Shown: positions 1 to 22,544 of the stretch, in pieces
Position numbering within the stretch: the first letter of the stretch is position 1
Layout: every line of letters begins with the position of its first letter
Source of the DNA: Anolis sagrei
Taxonomy: Eukaryota > Chordata > Lepidosauria > Squamata > Anolidae
Reading direction: 5' to 3'
NCBI RefSeq assembly: GCF_037176765.1
Contig: NC_090025.1
Coordinates: 170,794,040 to 170,858,039 of the forward strand
Length of the DNA: 64,000 nt
Made by a program: the position numbers and the translations under genes
Notes under the pieces: model-generated
The model's database searches: none
What the model saw: only the letters and a program-made list of their open reading frames with translations
What the model was told of the DNA's origin: nothing

Positions 1-33
1 GTTATGTATTTACATGTTTTATGTAATAATGGT

Positions 34-170
34 GTTGTTTATTGTTTGCGTTTTCAGTTGTGTTTTGGTTATATTTTATTGTAATTTGTTGATTGGGCTT
101 GGCCTCATGTAAGCCGCTCCGAGTCCCCATTGGAGAGATGGTGGCAGGGTATAAATAAAGATTATAATTA
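34..170 (+). mobile_element. L2-type LINE 3' tail
   Basis: The stretch ends with the typical reptile L2-like 3' tail, TGTAAGCCGCTCCGAGTC followed by GGTATAAATAAAG and an ATT-rich run. No coding part is present, so this is a 5'-truncated copy. Many similar tails occur in the window. Confidence 0.7.
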
Positions 171-351
171 TTATTACCTCTCTCTTCTCTCTGGCCCAGA
201 GCAACAGCTGGTGCTGGGGGAGGGTCTTATATATTTATTTACATGCCGCTTTTTCTCTTAATGACACTGAGTATTCCTCTTTCATCCAAGATATAAGCAT
301 TCCTCCTTCACTCCACCCTATTCCTGATATTAAAAAACTCAATTTTTTCAT

Positions 352-358
352 TACTAAC
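352..358 (+). promoter_or_regulatory. branch-point-like TACTAAC upstream of UQCC6 exon
   Basis: A TACTAAC heptamer lies 30 bases before the AG at 387-388, with a pyrimidine-rich stretch between. It supports an acceptor at 389 and a non-coding 5' exon outside the window. Confidence 0.5.
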
Positions 359-388
359 CCCTTCCTTCTTCTCTGATTCATATTCCAG

Positions 389-3245
389 CCCTGATCTCTT
401 TTTACCATGCCTGCAGGAGTACCTTGGCCTCGCTACCTGAAAATGCTGACTGCGAGTATGTTGGCCATGTTTGCTGGCGCAGAGGTTGTCCATCGATATT
501 ACCGCCCTGATCTTGTAAGTGGTGTTTCCCCATTTATTTTGGTTTTAAGACACTTACAGGCAGTCCTCAAATTACAAACAGCTGACATACATATGTCTTA
601 TAGTTAGGACAACAGAAAGTGAGAGAAGTCTACCCCCAAGAAGGGAAATTCGCTCTGGAAAGAGTTATCATGGGAAACAGGTGTCTCCACTGAAGCTGTA
701 TCAACAATCCTTGTTTCCATTACAAGCCAAATTGTTCAAAATCCAATTATCACAAGGACAGAAAGTGAGGGAAAACCTTCTGACAAGGGGCACAGACAGC
801 AAAACATGCACCACAGGGTTGTTTACCCTTCACCATGTTGTCCAAAGCATGTATGTATATTCCGAAGTGGTTCGTAAGTTGTATTCATTTTGGCAAATTC
901 TGTATTTACGATATGACTAACGAACCCAAATTTGAGCCCCCGAAATCCAGACAGAATGTAACTGAGCTCCCCTGAAATTCTGGAAACGATCGAAAATATT
1001 TTGTTAGTAAACTATGTATTCTAGTCAGTTCTTTCTGATTATTTGTTTTGCAAGGGTCCACGGGAAGCCCTATTGGGGACCTTCTGAGGATTGGCATGTA
1101 TCCTCCGAAATGGACCAGTGGCCTCCTTTGTGTTGGGAAGGGAGCTCCTCCCTCAGCCGCTGCCTCCTCCTTCTCGCTGGGAAGCAGCGGGTGGGCAAGG
1201 AAGCCCCCCCTTCCATCCTTTCCCTCGTAACTCTGTGAAGGGGCCCCAGTGTTATCCAATTCATCTCCTTCTGCCAGGCAGGAGGCCCCATCCAAGGTCC
1301 TCAGCGGACTCCTGTATCTTTCTTCCTGACAGAATGTGGTCATACTCAAGCTAGGGTTAGTTGCGGGAGCAGGAAGCAGCAATGGAAGCAGGACGGCACC
1401 ACCTCTCTCCCAGAGAGGTTTCCTAGCTGGGAAGACAGCTCGGGTTGTGGACTGGCCTCTATGAGTAGCAAAAGTCGCCACCGCCTCAGTAGCAGGAATC
1501 ACAGCAAGTGGTGGCGCAAGGGCCGGAGGTCATCCAGGCTTAAATAATGTACCTATTCAGACTTACAAACAAATTCAGTTTAAGAACACACCAACAGAAC
1601 CTATCTTGTTCATAACTTGGGGAATGCCTGTAATCAGGTTTTAGTCTTATTTTTAAATTTAAGATATACATTGTTTGTCACTGCATCCACACATTCCTCT
1701 GTTACAATAAAGTTTAGTTATCAGTCATCATGTATATAACAAAAGACAGTGACTCTATATACATCAACTATACCACAGATCATCTCTCTATGAGGTCGCC
1801 ATCAATTTATCTAAAGCTGTTATTCTACAGCTTTAGATGAGTTTATTGTGAAGCCCATATAGAGAAATGACCATAGTATATGGATGAACTGGGAGTAATT
1901 TTTTTACATTGCCCTATCTCTGTGTTTTTAAATTTTTATTCTTGAATTGGCCCTACCCAGTGAATTTTTTTTCTGTGTTTTGATGTCTGATTTTATATTG
2001 CTGTGTTGTCTATTATATTGGCTTTTGCATTTTATGTATTTTATTTTTTTGGTTTTGTTATGTTTTGTGCAATACTGTGTTTATTGTATTGATGGGCATG
2101 GCCTCATGTAAGCCCCCCCCCCCCGAGTCCCCCTGGGGGAGATGGAGCGGAGTATAAATAAAGTTTATTATTATAATTATAAATAGGTTTTATTTTTTCC
2201 TCTGATTAGGTGAGATTAATTTTCTAAGGCATCCCACCGGAATCTATGTAACCATTTTGTAACTGACAGGCTTTCGACTGATTTCTACACTCTTGATATT
2301 TCAACTTAAGTGACACTAAGAAATTATATAAATTTGTTTATGTGATAAATTCCTTGCAACAGAATTAATAAAAGTATGTCAAAACCGTATCTCATGTGAC
2401 TAATTCAGAAAAATATCTCATTTCAACATTGGAGTACCTTAGAAGAGTGAATCGCCATGTTCTAGAGATCATTCTCCCACAAATTCTCCACATCTATCAG
2501 ATAATGTTATTAATAGGATACAATTTATGAGGATAAAGAGGCCACCTGCATGCAGACTTTATAACATTTTCTTTAGATAGGGCAGAAATTGATGTTTAAA
2601 GTGAATCAAAGCTTTATCTTTGGTCCACTTTATCTTTGTTGTTGTTGCTCAAACTGTTTTGAGCCTTTGATTTGCCCAAATGTTTTCTTGATGATTTGTA
2701 CAGAGACACTGATTTGTATCCCGCCTTTTGCTTAAGAAGCGTGTTTAAGATAGCATACTTCTCTGGCATATGATAGGTGTTGTGGAAAAGGAATTGCAGT
2801 AAGAGCATTTAAATCCCCCCTTTCCTTCAATCTAGCTGGAATAGTTCACATGGTTCCCCTTCCTCCTGAATTATCTTTGCAACTAGGTTTGGCCTGAGGT
2901 CATCTGATGAATTTCGTGGCCTAGGACATATTAAAACCCGGATCTTCTAAATTCAGCCCATTATGCAAGTGTCCCGGCTTTCACATCCCTTTCCCTGCGT
3001 AACATAAAAGGTTTTTGCCATAGTTCAAGGGTGTAATAGGCAGAAATAGGTTTGGTCTCGGGACCTGATGAATTATTGAGGGGCAACAGTTGGATTATTT
3101 TTATCCTGATTTTCATGTGACTGATGTTTTTGGGGTTTATTTTATTTTGCAGACAATACCTGAAGTTCCTCCCAAACCTGGAGAGCTCAGAACAGAACTC
3201 TTAGGTCTCAAAGAAAAAAAACAGCAAGTTCAACCTGCACAATAA
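389..3245 (+). CDS. UQCC6: UQCC6 (BRAWNIN/C12orf73), complex III assembly microprotein
   Basis: Exon 389-514 holds the start codon at 407; the final exon codes from 3153 to the stop at 3243-3245. The joined protein has 66 residues: 36 from the first exon (beginning MPAGVPWPRYLKMLTASMLA) and 30 from the second (beginning TIPEVPPKPGELRTELLG). Donor GTAAGT follows 514 and acceptor AG precedes 3153, phase 0. I recognise it by near identity to recalled human C12orf73, which has 71 residues. The family is a short inner-mitochondrial-membrane protein needed for respiratory complex III assembly. Residues about 9-27 form the hydrophobic membrane segment, followed by the conserved HRYYRPDL. The gene is tail to tail with HSP90B1, as in mammals. 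The 5' UTR exon and promoter are presumably upstream of the window. The intron carries a DNA transposon and an L2 tail. Confidence 0.93.
557..1630. mobile_element. Tigger-like (Tc1/mariner) non-autonomous DNA transposon
   Basis: The element lies in the UQCC6 intron. It starts CAGGCAGTCCTCAAATTACA, and its right end, read in reverse complement, is CAGGCATTCCCCAAGTTATG, giving imperfect terminal inverted repeats of about 23 bp. It is flanked by TA at 555-556 and 1631-1632. The interior has GC-rich stretches open in several frames, but none resembles a transposase, so it looks like a non-autonomous derivative of about 1.07 kb. Confidence 0.7.
1975..2190 (+). mobile_element. L2-type LINE 3' tail
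   Basis: Another truncated L2-like end in the UQCC6 intron: GGCCTCATGTAAGCC, a C run at 2117-2126, then GGAGTATAAATAAAG and an ATT-rich tail. Confidence 0.65.
2200..3150. other. remainder of UQCC6 intron, nothing recognised
   Basis: This is AT-rich intronic DNA. The short minus-strand open frame at 2614-2808 has no recognisable homology. The intron ends in a clear polypyrimidine-type acceptor, with AG at 3151-3152. Confidence 0.5.
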
Positions 3246-3411
3246 CTATGCAGAGTGGTGTTGCATCTCTCCACAAAGTGCACTATTTTCACAGCTGAAT
3301 GGATACAACTAGACAATGGTTACTAGATGTGTTCATCAAGAGTCCAGATATTGTGACCTTTTTGCCCAGAGTTCTTAGCTTTGGATACAATGCAATCATT
3401 TCCATGTTTTA

Positions 3412-3417
3412 ATTAAA
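3412..3417 (+). promoter_or_regulatory. candidate poly(A) signal of UQCC6
   Basis: ATTAAA lies 167 bases after the UQCC6 stop and is followed within 30 bases by the GT-rich TTTTTGTGTGAG. The placement suggests a short 3' UTR. Other weaker variants further downstream are possible. Confidence 0.45.
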
Positions 3418-3429
3418 TGTGAATATATT

Positions 3430-4293
3430 TTCTGAGTATTTTTGTGTGAGAAATTGGCCACAAGTGCCTTGTATTCATTACAGCTGCTGATATGAACATC
3501 ACCTCCTGTGGACTCAATTTATGTCATGGAGCCCCATAGACAACTACATCCTATGGGAGCGGAAATGGATGTCTGACTTGTGTGACAAAACAGCATACTG
3601 TGGTTTTAATTGGTAGCAGTTAGCTTTGAAGACATCATATATTTGATGTCTAACCATTGGAAATAGTCCGAGTTCAGTATATCCAAGACAGCCTGCCCTG
3701 CAAGCATCTCCAATTTGCAGAAATGCTTAAAGTTGTACTTGCAACACATTGTGATAGGCTAGCTTGGAAACTGGACTCTCAGGTTGTTGTTACAGCCTAA
3801 CCACTATAGGCAATATATACAAATAATTACAAGTCTCTTGCACCAGACATGGCATCAACTAGCTGGATTTTGCCAAGTTCATGATTATGATGGAGAAAAT
3901 AGCATGTCATCAAACCTTTTGAACGAACTTTATCAAAAACGTGGAACCTTGTAAAGATAGAAGTGCAGAACTCTTGGTAACAGAGTCATGTTTTATTTCT
4001 TCATGAACCAAGGCAGCAAGGTGGCATCAAGCATGCAAATGTGAATCATTCACAGGAAAGTGTTGTACCCAAAGAAACCTGACTCAGGATTCAAAACTGT
4101 TCTGCTTGTGGCAGCATGCGGAATGCTGTAGAACCTACTCATTCTGGTATGTGTGAGTCTGTTAAAATTTCCCATTTTCCCCGGTAAGTGCAGGAGCCTC
4201 CCATTTTGTTGTGGAAAAAAATAATACTTGAATAGGAATCAGAAGCCAGGGCTGTCTAGTCATGTTATACAATTAACCTAAAACTTTAGCTTG
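3430..4293. other. UQCC6-HSP90B1 intergenic, left part
   Basis: No open frame or repeat I recognise is present in this stretch between the convergent genes. Confidence 0.4.
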
Positions 4294-4301
4294 CATTAGT
4301 G

Positions 4302-4714
4302 CAGTAGTTCACAACCTTTTTTTTTTGACCAGGGACCTCCCCTCAACATTAGTACCAAAAGAGTTATGAATCAGTTTTTGATCAACTTTAGATTGGCTTT
4401 AGTTATTTGAGGTGCTGATTCACAAAAATGGCATTGGACAGACCACATTAGTTCTAGGTTCTTATACAAAATATATGCCATCCACTAGTCACCCTCTGCT
4501 TGCCCACAGAAAACCATATTTAATAATCTAGAGCTGATGTAGTAGTAATAATTTGTGGGTAGTCAACCTCTCCCCTCCCAACATCCCTATTGCACTCAGC
4601 ACTACAAGAGGGTTTCGCAAGACCAGTCGCTCTCGTTGCCATGTGGTTTTGAGGCAACGGTGTAGTAATGGTGAGGCCACAGTCCATATTTTCGTTCTCG
4701 TGGACTGACCACTG
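4302..4714. mobile_element. hAT non-autonomous element with perfect 8-bp TSD
   Basis: The left end is CAGTAGTTCACAACC and the right end is GGACTGACCACTG. The octamer CATTAGTG is repeated exactly at 4294-4301 and 4715-4722. An 8-bp duplication and CAGTG-type ends are the hAT signature. The interior starts with a T run, then GACCAGGGACC, and has no transposase frame. The short open frames at 4520-4796 lie largely inside it and are not genes. Confidence 0.8.
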
Positions 4715-4722
4715 CATTAGTG

Positions 4723-5550
4723 CAACAGCTCCTGTCAGCAAGACAAAATATATAACCTCCCTTACAAATAAAAACATATGTATTCAAGTATGCCATGTGA
4801 AAACTTATCAGTATGAGTGGTTTATTTCTGTTCGTTTTTATAGAAGGAACTTCCCATCCTCAGCTCAAGTGTAGCATACCTTATGCTGCATGCTGACATT
4901 TTGTCAGGTCTACCACTAGCAAGCAGGAACATAAAGGGAAACTAATGACATTAGGTCAGTATTGCTGCCTTTCCTAAATGCAATATGTTTCATTATATGC
5001 AGAGTACCAAGATCCATTCAATAATCTATTAAATAAATCAGAAGTGTACTATAGTCAGTCCTCCACGTTTCCTCTAGAATCTTAGTCCTCCAGTGTGATT
5101 GTGGTCAATCTCTGCCAGATGTTGACTATAGTTGTTCTGAAGGACCCAGAGAAGTGTTTTCTGATGTAAATAAACAGCAACTTTTGGGTTAATGTTCATT
5201 TCCTGTACCCTTAACCCCAGAAAAAGTGGCTCTTATGCTTGGAATTCAGAATTTAAGGTAAGATCCAAAACCATTTCTCACTTTTTTGTGCAGTGGCTAA
5301 TAGGTGATGGTAACACAAAATATTTCACAGCCTTCCCATTTTACTTTTTGTGAAGATGATTCAAAGACACTTTTAAGAACTTTAAACCTAGAAACATCCT
5401 TACCCAAGCATATACATTATTTAACACCACCACCACCTTCAAAGACCGCTCTTGTTTTATAAGAGTGCTTTTTTCCCCCGATTCCTGCTACAGAAGACAA
5501 CAGATTTTGTTTGCTTCCTAATAAATAAGTACAGCTAATGGTGTGAACAT
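4723..5550. other. intergenic, nothing recognised
   Basis: AT-rich DNA between the 4302-4714 hAT element and the HSP90B1 3' end. No coding signal is seen. Confidence 0.4.
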
Positions 5551-5556
5551 TTTAAT
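5551..5556 (-). promoter_or_regulatory. candidate poly(A) signal of HSP90B1
   Basis: On the minus strand this reads ATTAAA, about 210 bases after the HSP90B1 stop codon. The placement is plausible for the GRP94 3' UTR, but it is a variant hexamer and not proven. Confidence 0.4.
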
Positions 5557-5764
5557 TTTGTACACGACAAGATTTTACACCAAGTAGTCAGTTAAATAGT
5601 ACAAATTTACATTGTGAGGAATGTTTAAAAAATGCAACTTAAAAAAATTCTTTTCTGCCCATAACCCTAAGCCTCCCCCCAACATTTTACAGTGAAAAAG
5701 AAACAAGTTTAGTTCACATTCCTGCTTCATCTGAAACACAGGATAATAATTTCTGAAGTGTATT

Positions 5765-17605
<11,841 letters not shown>

Positions 17606-17748
17606 GTCGTCGGTTCGAAGCGCACTCCGGACTGTCCCTGCCTCCCACGCGGCGCTGAAGTGTGAAGAAAGTGGGGGAACCTCCTCAGCGACACCTGAGG
17701 AGACGAAGCCACTAATCAAAGTCAACCCGCCCCCCCAATCCCGGCCGG

Positions 17749-17755
17749 CTTATCA
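17749..17755 (-). promoter_or_regulatory. TATA-like TGATAAG of HSP90B1
   Basis: On the minus strand TGATAAG lies about 145 bases before the start codon, between the ERSEs and exon 1. It is a weak match to a TATA box and could be chance. Confidence 0.3.
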
Positions 17756-17787
17756 CTCGCGCACGCCGCGAGGCGGAGGCATCGCCA

Positions 17788-17806
17788 CCAATCGCGGCTC
17801 ACCACG
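17788..17806 (+). promoter_or_regulatory. ERSE (CCAAT-N9-CCACG), HSP90B1 promoter
   Basis: CCAAT, nine bases, then CCACG is a perfect ER-stress response element, bound by NF-Y plus ATF6 in known family promoters. It lies about 185 bases upstream of the HSP90B1 start codon, in reverse orientation to the gene, which is tolerated in this class. Confidence 0.8.
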
Positions 17807-17860
17807 CCAAACGCGGAGCCAATAGGAAGCCCGAAGGGGAGGGGCGGAGCTCTCTCTCCG

Positions 17861-17879
17861 CCAATCGGCGGTTTCCAGG
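17861..17879 (+). promoter_or_regulatory. ERSE-like element (CCAAT-N9-CCAGG)
   Basis: The spacing is the same as in the perfect ERSEs, with one mismatch in the CCACG half. It lies between the two perfect copies and could be a weaker NF-Y/ATF6 site. Confidence 0.5.
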
Positions 17880-17900
17880 TGAGGGAGTCCAGCGCCAGAG

Positions 17901-17919
17901 CGTGGCCGGGCCCGATTGG
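17901..17919 (-). promoter_or_regulatory. ERSE (CCAAT-N9-CCACG), HSP90B1 promoter
   Basis: On the minus strand, in gene orientation, CCAAT, CGGGCCCGG and CCACG make a second perfect ER-stress element about 300 bases upstream of the start codon. A further CCAAT lies at 17939-17943. Confidence 0.82.
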
Positions 17920-18059
17920 TTGTTACCAAGGGAAGCAACCAATCGGGAGCAAGGGCGGGAGTAATAGGCCTTGGTTTGGTTTCCTTTTCCCCTCCCCATT
18001 TAAAGAGGTTGAATCAAATTCTCCAGAATGTGTTCCAGGGAAGAGCTTCAGAACCAAAT

Positions 18060-18180
18060 AGAATCATAGAATCACAGAGTTGGAAAAGACCTCATGGGCC
18101 ATCCAGTCCAACCCCCTGCCAAGAAGCAGGAATATTGCATTCAAAGCAACCCTGGCAGATGGCCATCTAGCTTCTGTTTA
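18060..18180 (-). mobile_element. CR1 LINE 3' end, minus strand
   Basis: AATCATAGAATCACAGAGTT is the reversed CR1 terminal repeat. GGCCATCCAGTCCAACCCCC and AAGAAGCAGGAATATTGCAT follow. The copy is short and 5'-truncated. Confidence 0.7.
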
Positions 18181-18289
18181 AAAATAGAAGATTTTTTTAA
18201 AGGAAGGGGATTTAGGGGTGGGAGAAAGCTAGGAGTTATTTTATTGGTTGTATTTTAGTATTTAGTCATTTGATTTGAGATTGAGATTG

Positions 18290-18930
18290 AAGTTGTCTTT
18301 GTTTTTACAAAATAATTCAAAACCTGCAAGCAAAAAATACTATATAAAATATAGATGTGAATTCTGTTACATGTTTATGTTTGTAATATTTATGTGTTTA
18401 TGTTTATAATATTAATAATGAAATATATATACTATAATTTAAAGTATGATATATATAATACTAATGGTATACTGCTAGTGTATATATACTGTGGCATAGT
18501 ACAACATAAGGCATAATTATAGTATATGTGATATTACTAATAATATTGCAGTATAGTGATATAGTGCAATTTAGTACTAATATTGTGCTATGCTAGTAAT
18601 ACATCTATATAAATAAAAATGTAATGTCTTTGTTTTTACAAATTCAAAACCTGCAAGCAAAAAATACTATATAAAATATATATGTGATTTCTGTTACATG
18701 TTTATGTTTGTAATATTTATGTGTTTATGTTTATAATAATAATGTAATATATATACTACAACTTAAAGTATGATAAAATATATAATATTAATAGTATACT
18801 GCTAGTGTATATATACTGTGGCATAGTACAACATAATATATAATTATAGTATATGTGATATTACTAATAATATTACAGTATCATGGTATAGTGCAATTTA
18901 GTACTAATATTGTGTTATGCTAATAATACA
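18290..18930. repeat. AT-rich tandem duplication, about 325-bp unit
   Basis: TCTTTGTTTTTACAAA...TTCAAAACCTGCAAGCAAAA begins at about 18296 and again at about 18628. Both units continue in parallel through ACTGCTAGTGTATATATACT to ACATCTATATAAATAAAAAT. A diverged third partial copy follows at 19228-19450, after the Helitron. The unit end coincides with a Helitron-like 5' terminus. Confidence 0.75.
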
Positions 18931-19226
18931 TCTATATAAATAAAAATGTAATGTTTGTTTGTTGGATTAACATAACTCAAAAACCACTGGACAAAATGAC
19001 ACCAAATTTGGACACAATACATATATCAGGCCAACGAGTGACTATCACTCATAAAAACACTGAAAAACACAGCAGGAGAGACTTAAAAAACCAAAACAAA
19101 AAAAAAACAACAAAAATACATTACAACGCATGCGCAAAACCACACATATATATGCAAACACACATATATACACACAAAACACATACACAGACTGGGCCAC
19201 AGCAACGTGTCGCAGGGTACGGCTAG
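18931..19226 (+). mobile_element. Helitron, short non-autonomous copy
   Basis: It starts TCTATATAAATAAAAATGTA after an A and ends GGCTAG before a T, as expected for Helitron insertion between A and T. The right end has the hairpin-prone CCACAGCAACGTGTCGC. AAAACCACTGGACAAAATGA and ACCAAATTTGGACACAAT are shared with the copies at 29826, 30156 and 33371. The interior is a CA/TA microsatellite. Confidence 0.7.
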
Positions 19227-19539
19227 TATGTTATATAATACTTATAGTATAGTATAATATATACTACAACTTATAATACAATATATTATATAATACTAAT
19301 AAAATACTATACTGGTAGTGTAGTATATATATTGTATATAATAAAACATAATAGTTATAATTTATATTACGTGTGATATTACTAATAATGCAGTATAGTT
19401 GTATAGTACAATATAGTACTAATATTGTGCTATGCTAATATATTGCATATACATATACTTTTATAATATACAATATACTACTAATAATAATACAATACTA
19501 ATAATAATACAATGAGACCAGGCAAAGTTTTTAACAAGG

Positions 19540-19995
19540 TGACACTATGAATTTATATTTTATTGATATGTTTAATTTTTATTATATGTTATGTTTTTAA
19601 TTGTATTTATGATATTGTAAGCATTGAATTTTGCCCTGTTAACTGCCTTGAGTCGCCTACGGGCTGACAACGGCTATATCTTTGTGTGATATGTGTTGTT
19701 ATTTTATATGGTGTGTTTAGTAATGTTCAGTGTTTTACCAAGGGAGAGTCAGTTTTGATATTTTATGGTGTTACTTATCGATGGTATTGAATTGTTGCCA
19801 ACACTGGGAACTGCCCTGAGTCCCCTTTGGGTTTGACAAGGGCAGTATACAATTACCACAAATCAATAAATAAATTATATAAAATGATATAATGTTTTAT
19901 TATTGTATATTTATATATTTAAGTTATGTTTTTGATTGTGAGCTGCTTTGAGTCTCCGTATGAAGGAATAAAGTGGAATAGAAATAAATATATAA
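19540..19995 (+). mobile_element. three consecutive L2-type LINE 3' tails
   Basis: Three tails follow one another: AACTGCCTTGAGTCGCCTAC near 19640, AACTGCCCTGAGTCCCCTTT near 19810 and GAGCTGCTTTGAGTCTCCG near 19940. The latter two run into AATAAATAAAT-type ends. All are 5'-truncated. Confidence 0.6.
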
Positions 19996-20330
19996 ATAGA
20001 TATGTGTATACTTTAGAATATATATATATATATATAGTGTGTGTATTTTATACGATTTATGTTTTTATACATTTTATATTTATATAATATATAATGTATG
20101 ATTAATATATACTTTATATAATGTATGTTATGTATGTGCATGTGTGTTTTGTGATATGTGTTTGTGTATATGTATATATAGTATATCACATTCTTCAAAT
20201 TTAATTTAATTTTACTTTTAACACCTGGCATCCCAAGTTGTGTGTGTGTGCCTTCTATAATGATAATTTATGTGATGTGTGTGTGTGTATGATAACTCAC
20301 TCACATTTTTACTTTCATTTTAGCAACCTA
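19996..20330. repeat. TA/TG-rich simple sequence
   Basis: Alternating TA and TG microsatellites (TATATATATATATATA near 20020, TGTGTGTGTG near 20240 and 20280). The minus-strand tyrosine- and isoleucine-rich open frame here is low complexity, not a gene. Confidence 0.6.
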
Positions 20331-20815
20331 ACACATGCCAGATTATGTGTCTATTGAGAATAGACATGAAGTAAATCAGAGGAAAATCAGCAGGATGGCC
20401 TTTCAGTATAATTGCAACAGAAACATCTGCATGCTTTCACTTAAGAATTATTTTAAATACAGCTCCCTAACCTCAGACTTATGATTTAATTAAGATGTGG
20501 CGAAAAGAAAAAGGGGTCAGGCAGAGTGGCAGGGGACTAAATCCATTTAAGATTTATGTTAAAATACAGTGGGGAATAACAAAATTCCAGCATGTAAAAC
20601 CCCATAGAATGGCTGCTTAGAGTCTGCACTACATGTGTTGGTGTTGCCACACATGATGTCAGTGTTGCTTTACATGCAAGCCGCCTTCTAATATTGCATG
20701 ATGGGTACTGTAGTCTTTGGAAGGAAGAGGCATCAGTATTTCAGATGGTTTGGTAGACACCCAGATAGTAAACTAGCTGAATGAGAAACATACCTCCGAA
20801 GTCCCATTGAGCGCA
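20331..20815. other. intergenic, nothing recognised
   Basis: No coding or clear repeat signal, apart from a short MITE-like GCATGATGGGTACTGTAGTC at about 20696. Confidence 0.35.
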
Positions 20816-20819
20816 AAGA

Positions 20820-21058
20820 GGTTTGTTTTGTTTTGTTTTTTGTTTTGGTGTCAGGAGCGAGTTGAGAAACTGCAAGTCGCTTCTGGTGTGAGAGAATTGG
20901 CCGTCTGCAAGGATGTTGCCCAGGGAACACCAAGATGTTTTACCATCCTGTGGGAGGCTTCTCTCATGTCTCATCCCACTCCCTGGATTTGAACTGCAGA
21001 CCTTTTGGTCAGCAGTACTGCCAGTGTAAGGGTTTAACCCATTGCGCCTCCGGGGCTC
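20820..21058 (-). mobile_element. tRNA-derived SINE, family B
   Basis: The minus-strand copy is complete enough to show GGAGCCCCGGAGGCGCAATG (A-box region), a GCAGTTCAAATCCAGGGAG B box, CATGAGAGAAGCCTCCCACA and the tail CTCACACCAGAAGCGACTTG. Confidence 0.7.
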
Positions 21059-21074
21059 CAACACAAAGAATAGG

Positions 21075-21245
21075 GATGTCATATTACCATATAATCCAGT
21101 TGAAACTGCATTCTATCGTAAGTGTAGACCCATATAACGCCATTCAATGCAGTTCAAACTGCACTATCTGGTCTATAGTACACCAATTATATAGTGAAGT
21201 CCACAGTGCATTATATGGCAGTATATATCTAGCCTACATTGCATA
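21075..21245. mobile_element. palindromic MITE, degraded
   Basis: CATATAATCCAGTTGAAACT, AGTGTAGACCCATATAACGC and GCAGTTCAAACTGCACTAT mark a copy of the MITE family found at 24970 and 25590, whose arms contain CCATATAATCCAG. Confidence 0.5.
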
Positions 21246-21249
21246 ACTT

Positions 21250-22530
21250 TATAACACACAACAGTCTTAATTCCTGTGATATGCTGCCTTGTACTTCAGG
21301 CTGAATCCATTTAGGACTATATCGACTGCCTTAATTGGAAGCAGCTCATTATCTCAAGTCATTAGGTTTTGCAAGTCATTAATTTTGAACATTGCTACTA
21401 GTTACATCATATAGTTGCTGAAATCGTGGATGTGCCAAATTGAGGCTCTGCTATTAAGTGTATGATATTGTTTAAGAGACTGTTGTGCTCTTTTTAAATG
21501 AGTTATATTACACTATTAACACTTATCCATGGACTTATAACGGAATCCACTTGCTTTCAAACACAGGTGGTGAACCATAGTGTCAGCTGAATACCTAACA
21601 GACAGTGCACTGCCTGTCCTTTGAGATATAAAAGCAAGACTTTTGCATCAGCTGTTGCAACAGGACATAAAATGTCCATTCTGCAGATTATCATTTTAAA
21701 ATAGCAACCAATTGCAGTGACCATTCTCACTAGCGTATGTATGAAATGAGATTTTAAGTGATGTCCAAATACAAGCCTTTCCCCCAAGATTTAACCTCTT
21801 TCAATGTCTTTATAAGGTAGGAAATGTTTCTCCTTTCATTCAAAGTTTTAGAGTGAGGAGATCTGATAAGGGAGTGAAGTGGAAAATATAAGTAACAATG
21901 CTGAACTGCAAAACATATGCACTAGTCCTTAGTTAACATTTGATATGCTGGCATACTGTTTAGTCAGTGCTATTTTAAGATGATTAGATTATTTCCTTTG
22001 ATGTTCCATTTCAGCTTTGTTCAACCATGTGTACTAAGTACTGATGTGGCTACTAATTAGTATTTGATATCTTAAAAAAAAACTCAACAAAACTTGGAAA
22101 TAGTTTTCTCTGTCATCCACCAAGCTGCAAATTTACAATTATACAATTATATATTTTTCGCAGGGTAAACAACACGCCTGATAAAAAGAGCATCAGTATT
22201 CTCTGGTATTTCAGTTTTCTCACTGTACTCTGCCAGTGAATTGGTTTGTAGCCTTGAATTGGATACAGAAAAGCGCAATCCTCATAAAGAGATACATTAT
22301 GTTGTTCCCCATGAAGAGTTGAAATGCATTTTTCTGCCTTTGTTTCCTATCCTCTTGTAACCATGATGGGATATGACCTATATATGCTTTGATTCCCTCT
22401 CAAGAGTAAGCATCGTAAGCAAAATGCAGTCCTGTGACAGTATCATTGCTGCTTTTCTTCCCTCTGTGATTAAAAAACACACACATCATTTCCTGATTTA
22501 AAAGTGTTAGGGCTTTTAAAATTAGCACAG
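21250..22530. other. intergenic, nothing recognised
   Basis: About 1.3 kb without recognisable genes or repeats. The frame at 21557-21787 (minus) is unsupported. Confidence 0.4.
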
Positions 22531-22544
22531 TGTATTCTGTGCCT

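Noticed and set aside
906-1502. 198-codon minus-strand frame in the UQCC6 intron
   Set aside because: It is inside a Tigger-like transposon, has no transposase motifs and overlaps other equally open frames in GC-rich DNA.
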